Below, one piece after another: positions 1 to 11,825 of a DNA stretch of 64,000 nucleotides (positions within the stretch are counted from its first letter, which is position 1; every line of letters starts with the position of its first letter). The notes under the pieces are model-generated. The model saw nothing but the letters and a program-made list of their open reading frames with translations, did no database searches and was not told the DNA's origin. A program made the translations under genes and the position numbers. This stretch comes from Riptortus pedestris (lineage: Eukaryota > Arthropoda > Insecta > Hemiptera > Alydidae). Where the stretch lies: positions 28,802,001 to 28,866,000 of the forward strand of contig CM032230.1 in assembly GCA_019009955.1 (NCBI GenBank), given 5' to 3'.

Positions 1-829
1 AAATGAAATGAGGAGTCTAGAGTTGGGTATCATGATATACGAGAGGATTCAGTGGTCAGTTCACCAAGGATAATCCTGCCTGTAGACGGGATCTGCTCCA
101 AGCAGTCGTTGTCCCACTTCTGTCTTGTTTAGTTTCTTTTAAGGTGGCTCAAATCACAAAGTAAATACTCAATAAATAATACAATAAAAATAATCCAAAA
201 ACTTGACAAATGACTTGATAATGAATTACAAAAATTATAGTACACAATTTAAAATCTTAGTCATTCCGAAATCCGAAAAACATGAGTGGCATATCATTTT
301 GTACTATATGTCAAAGGGGCTGCCTCCCTGAAAACTGTATTCCACCTTTACTTCATTCTCAGGGAATCTCTCGGGCTTCGGAAGCTCATTGAAAAGAATA
401 CCAAAAGTCCACCGACAGTTTCATCTAACATGAACACCCCGAAGTCTTATGGCCGAAGATCTGGAATCGAAGGAAGCCCGAGATGCATCTATCCAAAGCA
501 TATTTCCCTTTTTAGCAAAATATGAACAGCGCGGTGGTATTCGATTAATTTCGAAATCAATGAAGGACGATGGCCTGGGGTTTATTTCATATATTTCCCT
601 TAGGAAAAATAACTTCTCAAAAATGCACAACATTGGGGACCATTAAAAGAAAACAAGAAAGAGTTTCACTTTTATTTGCCGAGAAAAAGAAAAAAAAAAG
701 CCTCATATTTTTAGTTTTTCATAAAAGAATCGTAACTAGATCGGAGATAAGATACTTACTTCCAGAAAGTCTCGACAACTTGCCGAGAATTGCTGAAGTT
801 TATTGCACCTGGAACGAGAATGACAAACA
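1..829. other. no supported gene
   Basis: No feature I can name. A short plus-strand frame at 449-646 (starts MAEDLESKEARD) has less A+T-biased codons than its surroundings, but it has no recognisable domain and no splice context I can defend. It could be a decayed retroelement or an exon remnant. Confidence 0.3.
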
Positions 830-1440
830 GGAGACGGAAGGATTTTATTATCAGTGTTCAGTCGTCTTTGAATTGAATTTTCCACGCTCGCTTAGTTCAC
901 AAACCGGCCACAGATATGGAGATCACGTAGGCAGTGGCCAGGAGAGGAAACTGCCGCGCTAGCCTACAGGATAGGGCCCGCTTGATCTGAGCGGCCATTA
1001 CATCTGTGCAGTTGGTTTCCCTCGCCCAAGTGGACGGGTAGTTGGTTCCGCAAAAGAAAGAATAGTATTCACCACACGAAACCCTATTGTCAGAAAAGGA
1101 TCGCTGCATCGAAAGAAAGGTCTCCGCAACCAGTATTCACCAGCTAGAAAACAGAATCTCATTGGGAAATAACACCGGAAGAAGACTCCACTTCAAGGGA
1201 AGTATAGGTTTCCCGCAGATACCTACTTCTTATTATAATGCTAGCATTATCTACGCAAACAGTTAAATGAGTACTCATAATATAGGACCGATCGATCATT
1301 ATAGTGTATATATATTATTGGCTTGCCGCTGAAGTATTTTATAAAGTTAAATTTCCTTTGTTTCTTTTTCAACCGTTATAACAATAAATGTCAATGTTTA
1401 GTTCAATTAGCCATAAGGCCTTGTATATTATTAGAACAAA
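830..1440 (+). repeat. diverged interspersed repeat, copy 1 (LTR-like)
   Basis: Two blocks match 45.93-46.22 kb in the same order. One reads TGTTCAGTCG, then TTGAATTG, then CGCTCGCTTAG. The other, about 450 bp downstream, reads TTGCCG, then ATAAAGTAAA or a close variant, then TTCCTTTG and TTCAACC. The shared order with variable spacing shows one old repeat family. The start TGTTCAG would suit an LTR, but no matching end was found. No coding potential was seen. Confidence 0.45.
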
Positions 1441-2040
1441 TTGTTAGCGTCACCCAACCCATATCCATCCATCAAATATAAAATGAATACTGCTGGAAAG
1501 CATTTCATTGCACTTTTAACAAAACAGAACGGTCTCATCCCCTACCAATTCATATACCATGTATAATCATCCTAATATTATGTATAATGTCCAACAAGCA
1601 AATAGATATCGTTGAATAATAATGTTAAAACTCAAAGAAAACAGGGGTAACTTTCAACTCCTCCGTCGGTACCGGCTGGTGACTGGATTTCCGAATAATC
1701 AGATTTGGCCTCCCCTACTTCAATGGACGTCTAGAAAGTAAATGTTTCATCTACTTTGCTAACTTATTCAGTACTATCTAAGGGCTGCAGAGAGACCCCA
1801 TCAAAGCTCCATCTTTAGTACTCTATAGGTCAGCCCTTTAGACGAGGGAGAGGAGACTCGAGTTATACTAACATAATTACTTTTGCTCACAACGGTTTTT
1901 TTTTTTTAAATCATCTAATTTCATAAGAATTTATAAAGCACAAAATAAATTTATACTATCATATATTTTAATGTTAAATTTTTAACCACCTTTGTAAAAG
2001 GCAGTGAATCTAGTGATCCAACACGATAGCACGCCATTTT
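1441..2040. other. unannotated A+T-rich sequence
   Basis: Nothing recognisable apart from a short T run near 1900. Confidence 0.3.
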
Positions 2041-2628
2041 TTAGCAGATTACCCTTAAAGGAAATGAGTTAATGAGGTCGTACTCATGACGCGAGTTTCG
2101 AAATATTTCCTTCAAATGTCCATCTATCCTACCTAGGAGATGACGAAAATGAGGCCCTTCCAAAATTGTATTTTTCTGTTAACGCTCTAGTGGTCGTAAT
2201 TCTTATTTGATCATTACCATGTAAGTCCGATAAGTTCGTTAACGCCTGAAATCAGACCGTGTTGAGGAGAGGAGGGGGTTAGAGGAGGAAATTTAGAAAA
2301 TTCGAAATATCTCCCTTAATATATGTCGGTTCGAAAAAGTGTATAGAACAAATCTTATTGCACATTAAATATTTTATAAATATTGTGATATGGAATGTTT
2401 CACTATCTTGATCATTAACTGAGGAATTCGTACTTTTTTATTTCTTTGCCTTCAGTAAACCCCCACTCCTGCTCATGTCATATTAACCATAAGCTGTTAT
2501 ATCATGGACCACTTTATTTGAAACTTATATACTAAATATTGTTCTCATTAACTTTTACTGTATGAGATAAGTGCAAATACGTGGTGCACGTGGGAAGTCT
2601 GCTTAGTTAACGCAGCAGTAAACTTTTT
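2041..2628 (-). mobile_element. HINE-like element, 5' module A, near full length
   Basis: Minus-strand copy. The 3' hairpin end (TTAGCAGATT then a TTAA-like loop) is at 2041 and the 5' end (GGGAAGTCTGC then TTAACGCAGC) near 2628. It has no (TA)n expansion. The 5' module is the A type, with TTCTCATTAA and TTTGAAACTTATATACTA. Diverged, with several small deletions. Confidence 0.8.
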
Positions 2629-3886
2629 CCTTCAGTTTTTCTTCCAATGACTTTACCCATTCGCCCTCCCAACTACAACTAACTTAACTAAATACATTCT
2701 AACGGCCTCTAATTATTATCAAACCAATTATTAATCCCTCGCATTTAATAAGAAGTTGCCTGATTCATAAATATAGTTTTATGAAACCAATTGTTCTTAT
2801 TTATTTAAACCCTTTGAACCATGCGTCGGTAATATTGGTTGCCCTTGAGACCAATAGGAAAGTGAATAGTATGTACTACATAAAGTCCTTAGTCCCACCG
2901 AGGCTAGAAAGGCTTCAGAGTATTAGAGTTCAAAAGAGAGAGTATAAAGTTGAAAGTTCAAAGTATAAATTTCAACTTTTTACAACTTGAAGGTTATTAA
3001 TACAGCAAAACCACTTAATCAACTTGTAAATAGTATTTTAATTTCCTTGACAGATATAACAAAATAGGTGTGATTGATATAGGCATTGTCAGTTAAAAAT
3101 AAAGAAAACAATTTTGGAAAATAATTATGCATTATTAAGGTTATTTTTACATTATCAAAAGTAATGAATGTAAACATTTTCATTTGTAAATTAGTAATGC
3201 AATTTTTTTCTTGTTTATATACAAGCAAGCGAAGCGAAAAGAAAATTATTTCACTGTATGAAAAAAAGAGTTGTCCACTGCATTTCACAGCTGTGATGTA
3301 GATAGAAGGATGTGACGTCAGCACACATGTTATTTTTATGCAATATAGAATTAATAGCATCCGGCTTGCATAAATGAGCTGGAGGAGGAAATATGTTCAT
3401 ATCTTGTAAAAGATCAGAAATAGGGTTCGCCTTGAAATAGATCCAAGCTAGAATTATAATTCAGATGAAGAAACCACAAATTACTCTTCGTCTAAGTAAT
3501 CATATAAAAGTAGTGTAATAAAGATTTTCTCAGATATATCTTGCAGTTGATCTTTTTTTACTCATCATATCATGATTTGATTTTTTATTAAAATTTATTT
3601 ACATTAAATAACGCTTTGTATTTAACAAGTTTAAATAAATTTTTCCTTAATAAAACGATTATACAACTACTTTTACCTTTGAGAACATTCGATTTAATCA
3701 TTGCGATTCAAATGTAGTCCCTTCATGAATTAAAGAAACTTATTCCTCGTGTTAATAGTCATTTTCGAACATATTTTATTTGATTCATCGCTTTCATTTT
3801 TGCGGATTCTACATCTATATTAGTATTCAAGGTTATGTGAAATAGCAAACACATATACTCAAAAATAACAAGCACGAAGAACACAT
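2629..3886. other. unannotated A+T-rich sequence
   Basis: No repeat or gene recognised. A minus-strand frame at 3019-3360 is open by composition only. Confidence 0.3.
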
Positions 3887-4470
3887 TTAGCAGTTTTCCC
3901 TTAAGGGAAATCAGTTATTGAGGTTGTACTCATGACGGAATTTTCGAAATTTTTCTTCAAATGTTCATCGATCCTATCTAGTACATGACGAAAATGAGGT
4001 CCGTTCAAAACTGTATACATATATATATTTGTCTGTTACCGCTCTAGCGATCGCAATTTTTGTTTTATCGTTTCCAAACTCGATATTTAGTCGTTTTATG
4101 TAAAAAGAAATATCAAGTTCGTTAACGGCTGAAATCGGACCAGTGGGAGGGGGGGGGGTTTAGAGGGGAGGATTTTCGAAAATTCGAAATATCTCCGTAA
4201 CTATACGTCGGATCGAAAAATTGTACAGAATCAATCTTATTACAAATTAAATGTACTATAAATATTGTTATATACATTTATTCTCTATCTTGAATATTAA
4301 CCGAGATATTTGCATTTTTATTAAATCTGGGCGGCTAACGGACGAGTAACTTTCCCGCCAAAAGCTAGTTCGGCCGTTTCCTTAACTGCTCGGCTCTAGT
4401 GAAATTTCTCTATTAAAACATCACCTGGGAAATCTGTTTAGCTTACGCAGCCCCTGCGTGACGGACTTTT
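3887..4470 (-). mobile_element. HINE-like element, 5' module B, full length
   Basis: Minus-strand copy with both ends. The 3' hairpin TTTCCCTTAAGGGAAATCAG is at 3894-3913, and the 5' end CCCCTGCGTGACGGACTTTT finishes at 4470. The B module (AGCTAGTTCGGCCGTTTCC near 4361) separates the 5' end from the common core. The (TA)n core is reduced to a few units. The G-run at about 4148-4160 is the complement of the family's C-run. Confidence 0.88.
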
Positions 4471-4831
4471 ATCTAATTGTAACTAAACTATAACGGTTTC
4501 GAAAACCTTTGTTGTTACTTCATTAAAACTTTCGAACATTGTGCAATTACTGTAGATCCACTTTATGAATTATGGCTAATCGTGATAGGTTGGCATGTCC
4601 TGTTCGGTTGGCAAGCAGTGAGAAATATAAATAAATTTCACAAAAGGCCAACTGCACTGAGAAAAAGTCCGCCACGAAGGGGCCCTACTAAGAAGAATTC
4701 CCATTTGCGTCACCTCAAAAATTTGAATTTACCTCTAAAGCTCAATAAGAATAATATTCGGTATTTAGGCCTCAAAAACACCCAAAAACTATGTACCCTT
4801 AAAGGCTGTAGCTTTAAACTAAGCTCAAAAA
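4471..4831. other. unannotated sequence with a short internal echo
   Basis: The block around 4738-4776 (AAGCTCAATAAGAATAATAT then TATTTAGGC) is an imperfect echo of the start of the next HINE-like copy. This suggests a local duplication of the A-type 5' module. No gene. Confidence 0.35.
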
Positions 4832-5272
4832 GTAAAAGTTCAATGAGAACAATATTTTGCATTTAGGCTTCAAATAATGTGCTTCATAATATAATAGCTT
4901 ATTGTTGATATGACATGAGCAGGAGTAGGGGTTACTGAAAGCTGAAAACTAAAAATGAAATCCAGATAATGCAAGAACAATTACGTGCATAATAATATTT
5001 ATAGAACATTACATTTGCAATGAAATGGGTTCTATACAATTTTTTTATCCGACAAATAATAACGAAAATAATTTAAATAATTTTCGAAATTCCATCTTCT
5101 AGCCCCCCCCCCCCGAACTGATCCGATTTCAGGCAATAACGAACTTGATCTTTCTTTTTACATAAAACGACTACATATCGAGTTTGGTAGCGATTAAACA
5201 GAAATTGCGACCTCTAGAGCGGCAACTGAAAAAATTGTTGTTATTTACTTGGTGGTCATTAGAGTGTTAACA

Positions 5273-5335
<63 letters not shown>
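4832..5335 (+). mobile_element. HINE-like element, A type, truncated at both ends
   Basis: Plus-strand A-type copy running from GTTCAATGAGAACAATATTT through the C-run at 5103-5114 into a long (TA)n at 5275-5335. The 3' terminal 120 bp with the hairpin is missing. After (TA)n the sequence becomes CA-repeat (about 5336-5375), not HINE-like. Confidence 0.72.
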
Positions 5336-5342
<7 letters not shown>

Positions 5343-5380
5343 CATACACATGTTCACACACACACGCACAAACACAGACC
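5275..5380. repeat. (TA)n followed by (CA)n-rich tract
   Basis: About 60 bp of uninterrupted TA dinucleotides pass into an imperfect ACACAC tract. The TA part is the core microsatellite of the adjoining HINE-like copy. Confidence 0.9.
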
Positions 5381-6084
5381 TCTTTTCAGTTTACCTAGAA
5401 CATTATGTGATATAACTTTCAAATTTTCAGAAATCAGTTGGCTAATCAATCGCACTCTTCGAAACACGAGAATCAGCGTTTTCGCAGCAGAGAGCACCGA
5501 GATATTCTTGAGTTAAAACCATTTTTTCTAATTAGTAATTTTTTTTTATTGTGAAACATATTGGTGTATATTTTATATTATCCAATGTAGCTGTTTAACC
5601 CTTCTCGGACAGCTTTACGTCTGTTGGAGCTATTCCGAAGTGGAAAATAATTTTGAGGCATTAATTTAAATCAGGTAACCATCAATCACAAATAGCAGGT
5701 TATTCAATGTTTAACTAAACTTAAAAAAGGAAAATTTTGACCTGTGCCCGTTGTAATAGCTAGAATATGAAGTTTTCTCTCAAATGCAGTATTTTTGACC
5801 AACTTTCTCTTCATAAAATAAACATTTTCATAATTAATATTCATAATGCTTTGAAATCTCAATTATTATGATATTTAAGTGTAACAAATATATTAAGAAG
5901 AAGAATATCTCAGAAATAACTTCAAGTTGTAATTTACAAAGTTCCCCTTTGTAAGTTTTAAGAAAAATAATTAAATATTTGATAAACTTCATTTCAGTAA
6001 ATGATCTAAACCACTTGAAAAAAATAAATGTTTTGTTTGTATTCATTAAAACATGGTATTATTGTTTGCATTAATACATGTTAT
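5381..6084. other. unannotated A+T-rich sequence
   Basis: No gene, repeat or regulatory signal that I can support. Confidence 0.3.
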
Positions 6085-6095
6085 ACATCATATTA

Positions 6096-6322
6096 TTTGG
6101 GGCTCAGGTTAGCCATGCGAGTTAAAGCGTTGACCTTTAGCTCATATGGTAAACCTAGAGTGGCGAGTTCGATTCTTGCCTGGGCAAAGGAAATTATTTA
6201 GTGACGAAATTCATTAAATAACGTCCTAAAATCCCACCCTGGCTAGAAAAGGGTGGTAACCTGTAGATAACCCGTCCCAATTAGCCTAAGTTGCAAAAAG
6301 TGGACGTTAATAAATAATAATA
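6096..6322 (+). mobile_element. tRNA-headed SINE, complete copy
   Basis: The head GGGGCTCAGGTTAGCC then GCGAGTTAAAGCG resembles a pol III A box. About 40 bp later GAGTTCGATTC is a clear B box. The body carries CCTAAAATCCCACCCTGGCT, AACCTGTAGATAACCCGTCC and GTGGACGTTAATAAATAA, and the tail is an (AATAATA) run. An 11-bp direct repeat, ACATCATATTA, flanks it at 6085-6095 and 6323-6333, as expected for LINE-driven retroposition. This is the reference copy for the family in this window. Confidence 0.9.
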
Positions 6323-6333
6323 ACATCATATTA

Positions 6334-7305
6334 AGCATTGTTTTAAATTATTTTCATAAATTCATTTATATCCTTAGGTTTTTTTGTTTTTGTTTTTTGG
6401 TGGGAGGTTCCCTCCCTTCGCAAAGTCATAAATAAACAATTACACAATTTTAGTAATAGTAGTAAAAAATTACATTTATCAATATTCCAAAAGGAGGAGT
6501 ACTTTAAATAAAATTCTACTATTGAATAACACACTCTACTTCTCCTGTAGAAACACATATGGTTAGAATTTTTTTTTTCTGGCCTGACAAAGCATATTGT
6601 TGAAAGAACCCCTTGTTAATGAAAGCTGTACTTGTTGTTACAAGAACAAGTTAATGAGACAGAAAAATGGGTTATAAATTTGAGGAAAAGCCCAAGGGAA
6701 AGGCCGTTGTAGAGCGCGGGGAGGTTTGATAAATTTTCCTGGAAGCCAGAAAAAAAGAAGGAAAAACCATTATAGGACGGTGATTAATTGTCGTATTAGT
6801 TTGGTCGGTTCGTTCATTATTTTAAATTCTATGCCGAACGCCCATTCTTCTTTTTACTTATATTTGCGCCTATCACGGATGATTTCTCCGAGTGTCAACT
6901 GTTACAAAGGAGTTTTTAGTATAATGAAGGAGACTGAATATGAAAAATCGTCCTGAAGCTCTTTAATTAAATATTTTGAGTTCAAAAGTATGACAGCACT
7001 TAGCAGTTTACCATTTAGTACCTACAATTGCATGCCCTAGTACTCTTCACACAACTTTCTTCATCGACCCAAATCTGCCTTGGCCTAGTCTCCACCTGGA
7101 CCCACATTGAAATTGCTTTTTGAATATGTCTATTGTTTTTAAGCGTTAAACCATTATTTACATATTGAGCCTCATAGATCTTATCAATAATAGTACAAAC
7201 ACTGTTATTGGTTTAAATCAAAAACGGCCTACACAAAATTACTAAGAAACTGTAGTGTATCTTGCATTTTTAAAGGTTAATGTTTTCAACATTTCTATGC
7301 TTTTG
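6334..7305. other. unannotated sequence
   Basis: No feature supported. Small open frames at 6343-6558 (minus) and 6726-6956 (plus) show no domain. Confidence 0.3.
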
Positions 7306-7308
7306 GTG

Positions 7309-7415
7309 GTGCTATAGGCGGGGCATGGGCGTTGACCTAATTTCTAAAACCAAGAGTAATGAGTTAGATTCTCATCAGGGCAATAGAAATTTAATTAGTG
7401 ACGAACTCATTAAAT
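7309..7415 (+). mobile_element. SINE head fragment, diverged
   Basis: GCGTTGACCTAATTTC, a B-box-like GAGTTAGATTCTCATC, GGGCAATAGAAATT, and then AGTGACGAACTCATTAAA follow the order of the complete SINE at 6.1 kb. The 3' half is absent. Confidence 0.6.
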
Positions 7416-7529
7416 TTATTTTATTCGTACTATCAAATACCATCACTATTCACTCAGTAGAATAGCAAACAGCCTGCTGAAAATTTGGATGGCTGCACAG
7501 AGCGTAAAGCGGAAGGTAGTTTTACATTT

Positions 7530-7944
7530 TTAGCAGATTTCCCTTTGGAGATATCCATATATAGAGATTGTACACATATCGCGAGTTTCGAAAAAGTTGG
7601 CAAACATCCATCGATCCTAAATAGGTGACGACGTTCTAAATTATATATATATATATGAAAACCCTCTAACAGTAGAAATTATGTTTGATCGTTACCACAT
7701 TCGACTCTTAAACTGTTTATGCAATACTAAAGACCAATTACGTATACGCCTGAAATCGAAGCATAAGTGTGAAACTCAAACAAAAATTCAAGATCTCAGT
7801 GTAATTTCGTTCCAAATTTTAATTTTAATAAATACTTTTTTTTTTTTAACTTTTTCTATCTATCTCGAATATTAACCTAATTTTTTTTCATTTTGTAGTT
7901 TTTTTTAATCAGTAAACACTCATTCATACTCTTCTCATAGTATC
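7530..7944 (-). mobile_element. HINE-like element, A type, 5' end missing
   Basis: Minus-strand copy with the 3' end TAGCAGATTTCCC at 7531. It is strongly diverged, with a short (TA)n near 7640. It stops within the A module, immediately before the start of the next copy on the opposite strand. Confidence 0.7.
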
Positions 7945-8762
7945 AAAAGTCCGTCACGCAGGGGCTGCGTAAACTAAGCAGATTTCCTATGTGAAGTTTA
8001 GTAATAGATAAATCAACATACTGGTAACACAACAGCACCGTGAATAAATATTAACAGAAATAAGAAATGTTTCTTCTAATTTCAATAAACTGCCGACAGG
8101 AAGCGTTAGAAATGTAAACAAACGGGTCTGCCCGCCTCACACCGGAAAGAAAAACAATTACTGAAATATATCAGAATATAACACATTAATTTTATTGAGA
8201 ACTATTTACTATACCTAGTATTGTAATTAATAATGAGTCAGAATATTTGTTATCTCAATCAATCCAATTTTAGTAGTCCAAAACCTTAAGACGGGGGGGG
8301 GGGGGGACCGGGACGTATTTTCATGTATCTCGTATAATAAAGGCCTTTTCAGTACAATTTTTGGTATTTAAGCTTCGAATAATGGTTTTATTATGTAGCA
8401 GAGTATTGTTTATGTAACATGAGTAGAAGTGGCGGTTTGCTGATGGCTGAAAACTGAAAAATCCACATATCTAGCTTACTATTAATATTCAAGATAGAGA
8501 ATAAATGTATATAACAATATTTATAGTAAATTTAATTTATTTGCAGTAAGAGTGATTCTATACAAGTTTTCGATCTGACGAATAGTAACGGAGATATTTC
8601 TAATTTTCGAAAATCCCCCCTCTAAACCACCCCTCCCACTGGTCCGATTTCAGCCGTTAACGAACTCGATCTTCCGTTTTACCTAAAACGAATCAATACC
8701 GAGTTTGGTGACGCTTAAACAAAAATTGCACCCTCTACAGCGTTAACAGACAAATATACATA

Positions 8763-8818
<56 letters not shown>

Positions 8819-8944
8819 CATTTTGAACGGACCTCATTTTCGTCATCTCCTGGGTAGGATCGATGGACATTTGAAGAATGTTTTCGAAAATCGCGTCACG
8901 AGTACGACCTCAATAGCTGATTTCCTTGAAGGGAAATCTGCTAA
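7945..8944 (+). mobile_element. HINE-like element, composite C plus A 5' modules, full length
   Basis: The longest uninterrupted copy. It begins AAAAGTCCGTCACGCAGG, has AGCAGATTTCC at 7978, then a C module (ATACTGGTAACACAACAGCA), then A-module sequence (TTGGTATTTAAGCTTCGAAT), the C-run region, (TC)n/(TA)n at 8763-8816, and the 3' end GAAGGGAAATCTGCTAA at 8928-8944. The short open frame across the 3' part is not coding, because the same frame recurs in other copies with stops. Confidence 0.9.
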
Positions 8945-9189
8945 TAACTTAAGATTATGGAAATCGTATTCGTTAAAAAGGTTTTATACGAGTTTCATCC
9001 AACCTTTAGTGTGATATATACATGCACAGATATTTTCGCTGCGACGTCATCAAGGAAGATTATATCTTTTTGAGAGTTCAAAATTTCTTTTATCGTCAGT
9101 AGTTACAAAATATTTAAATGATTCTTGTAAAAATAAAATAAAATTTGCTAATCGTCGTAAACGGTCTTGGAGGAGAGGGGGGTTGGGAC

Positions 9190-9422
9190 GCTTAGAGGGG
9201 AAATCATGTATTGAGATATGAGTACAACCTCCTAAATGTCCTCAAATCTCCATTGATCCTTCCACGTAGATGAAAAAAATTATCGGTGGAACAAGTGGTC
9301 GTAATTTTTGTTGGATCTTTGCCAAATTCGATATGTAAATGTTTCATTCAAAACTAAAGATCAAGTTCAATGTTAATGGCTGAAATCTGCTTACTTTACG
9401 CAGCAGCTACGTGACTTAATTT
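9190..9422 (-). mobile_element. HINE-like element, short deletion derivative
   Basis: Minus-strand copy of about 230 bp. The 3' part (TTGAGATATGAGTACAACCT, GTGGTCGTAATTTTTGTT) joins almost directly to the 5' end (CTGCTTACTTTACGCAGC then ACGTGACTTA). The 5' module and the C-run are deleted, leaving both ends close together. Confidence 0.65.
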
Positions 9423-9879
9423 CTTTTAATGTGGAAAAAAGAGGGGGGAAACATAAGAATTGGCAATATAAATCAAGAGAATGCGCTGATTAGAGCATTG
9501 AGTGATTGGTCTGCTGCTAGAGTGTCCTAGAGAAGGCCATCTGCTTCCAAGCCTATCGACCCCTCAACCACATCTATAAGGGAAGTAATGTTGCGTATCT
9601 AATGCTCTAGCCTTTCTCCTTATATCCGTCTAGCTACCCCACCCCCTAGGAGCACTTTATTTATTTATTTACCCCTATATTTCGCTCTACTCATTGTATG
9701 CATGTCAGTATATCAATGATAGTTTGTGATAGATATGCCCTTTCTGTAAACATCAAACCCTATAGCATTCAGAAGAATTTGGGTAGTAATAGAAAAATAC
9801 AAGGAGGCCTACATAACAATGCAATAAGTGAAGGAAGCATTGGATTTGCGAAAACTTTCAGATTTCAAGGCAAGTAATC
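9423..9879. other. unannotated sequence
   Basis: No feature supported. Confidence 0.3.
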
Positions 9880-9887
9880 CTTTAGAG

Positions 9888-10550
9888 CAGGGGTCTCCAA
9901 ACTTTCCAGCCTTAGGGCCATACTGATAACTCCAGTAAGTTCCGAGGGCCAAAACCATATTATCATTGTTGCCGGTGGTAAAAAGTGAAATAGTCCACTG
10001 ATGAAAAAAAAAGTCCGAAAAAGTACGCAACGTTTAAAAAAGACTGCAAATCGGACTAAAGTCCGCAATATGGCAACACTGCATATTATTAATTTTCCTG
10101 TCATTATTTGTAATTTCTAAATTAGTCGTAGAGTACGAGCCATGAGGAGTAACGTGACACGCCATCTGGTCGACACAAGCGGAAATAGGTAGTACCTGTA
10201 GTAGTTGGATTCATTTCAATAATTTGTTAGTTATTATATACTGAAGTTAAATTTTCTGCATATTATACATGTCCTTACTCATTACAATTCTGTGTTTCTT
10301 TATCCAACTTATCACTAAAACAATAACAATAAGCCTACAACAATGTTATGAGTAGTTAGCCCATGACCATATCAATGTAGATGTCATATTAATAATTATT
10401 CAGCATAAAATTAGAATACTTCAGTAAACTAAATTTAATTTGCTTTAAAAAATATGTTCTCTAAAAGGAGTTTTCAAGTCTCTCCGCGGGCCGGACAAAA
10501 TCTGTCCTCGGGCCGGATGTGGCCCTCGGGCCGTAGTTTGGAGACCCCTG
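9888..10550. mobile_element. hAT-type non-autonomous DNA transposon
   Basis: Inverted termini CAGGGGTCTCCAAACTTT (9888) and AAGTTTGGAGACCCCTG-like (ending 10550). The subterminal GGGCCGGACAAAATCTGTCC and GGGCCGGATGTGGCCCTCGG stretch is typical of many animal hAT elements. The flanks CTTTAGAG (9880-9887) and GTTTAGAC (10551-10558) fit a decayed 8-bp target duplication, matching at 6 of 8 positions. The 663-bp interior has no transposase frame, so the element could only move with help from an autonomous relative. Confidence 0.88.
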
Positions 10551-10558
10551 GTTTAGAC

Positions 10559-10929
10559 GTTACCCGAACCCATTCTGACTAATTTCGGCGTACTATCTCT
10601 CTTTTTCAAGAATGACTTGCCACGAATATTGACATCTCATATTTAGGACTGTGGTACTGTCCAGTTGTGCATCTTCCCTTTTATTCAAACCCGACTAATG
10701 GGGGAGGATCCCAAGCTGAAACTAAATAAAATAGATTATTTCTTCGTACCTATGAGAGATTAAAAATGCATGGGGTAATTTTTATTTACAATAAAAGGAT
10801 CTGTAAATTATGCTGTAGGATATTTCTTGACCCGACCCATTGAAAATGATATGCTATATAACTTACATATGAAATAATTTGAACTGAGGTGCATCGAAAC
10901 ATTTTGTTAATATTAGTTTAAAAAAAAAA
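10559..10929. other. unannotated sequence
   Basis: No feature supported. Confidence 0.3.
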
Positions 10930-11105
10930 ATAATTTATTTATTAAAATCCACTTTTTGCAACTAAGGCTAATTGGGACGGGTTATCTACAGGTTACCACC
11001 CTTTTCTAGCCAGGGTATGACTAAGGATTTTAATTAGTGAATTCCACCACTAAAAAACTCCTGTTGCCCAGGGCGGGAATCGATCTCGCCACTCTATAAT
11101 ATTAG
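10930..11105 (-). mobile_element. SINE copy, minus strand, head truncated
   Basis: Reverse complement of the 6.1-kb SINE: tail near 10930, then ACTTTTTGCAACTAAGGCTA, GGTTATCTACAGGTTACCAC, CTAGCCAGGGT and GGGAATCGATCTCGCCACTC (B-box region). The A-box end is missing. Confidence 0.82.
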
Positions 11106-11329
11106 TGTATAGGAGTAAAAAAAAAGGCAAACATCTGATGCCGATATCAGATCTTTTTTTTTACCAGTTCAGGTAATTAATGTAAAAAGAAGTCAATTTA
11201 AATAATGAATACCTAGAACGTTGTGGGCATATCTAATAAACTCAATAGACGATTATGGATTGAAAAATGGTATATAACCAATGCTGTAGCAATGTCTTGG
11301 AATATAACGAACCAACATTAACGATCATA

Positions 11330-11455
11330 TTCATAAACGACAATAGGCGGGTGAGGGGCACAGGATTATAAGAGGGATTTGGAAATTCAAAATGTCTTCG
11401 AACCAATCTTGTTAAACTATTGGTGCTCTACAATTGTTTTTTTAAGCATTTGTTC
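11330..11455 (-). mobile_element. HINE-like fragment (D-type interior)
   Basis: AACCAATCTTGTTAAACTAT followed by ACAATTGTT matches the interior of the copy at 26.19-26.6 kb. The plus-strand equivalent recurs near 43.72 kb. No ends are present. Confidence 0.55.
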
Positions 11456-11825
11456 TTAGTTACTTGTTCAAACGAAGTTCGTCTAAAGGCGTTTGTCGAA
11501 CTGACTCTTGTCAAAAGAGCTTGTACCGAAAGAAACTTGGCTTCACAGCCTTTTCCGAAGAGTATTTGGAAATACACTGAGTGACAAATGTTCTTGAGAT
11601 TTAAGGATGGAATCCAAAACATCATGGTCCCATATTCTAGAGCATTTTGTCGTACATTAAATATTAAGCCAGTTTTATTCTTACTTCATGTTTTCAGTTT
11701 TCAGAATACCTCCATCTTTACTGATCGGAATTTTATTTAAAAGTAGAGATTGTATTTTGAGGGAAGATCAGTAGTGTGTCATACCTGTATGTGGGACATC
11801 TGGAAGAATAAATATGTCATAACAT

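Noticed and set aside
6101..6180. Possible tRNA gene
   Set aside because: A and B box words are present but no cloverleaf or acceptor stem can be drawn; it is the head of a SINE with a tail and target duplication.
8823..9014. A 63-codon frame starting [15 protein letters not shown], echoed at 29060-29287
   Set aside because: It reads the conserved 3' segment of the HINE-like element; other copies carry stops and frameshifts, so conservation is at DNA level.
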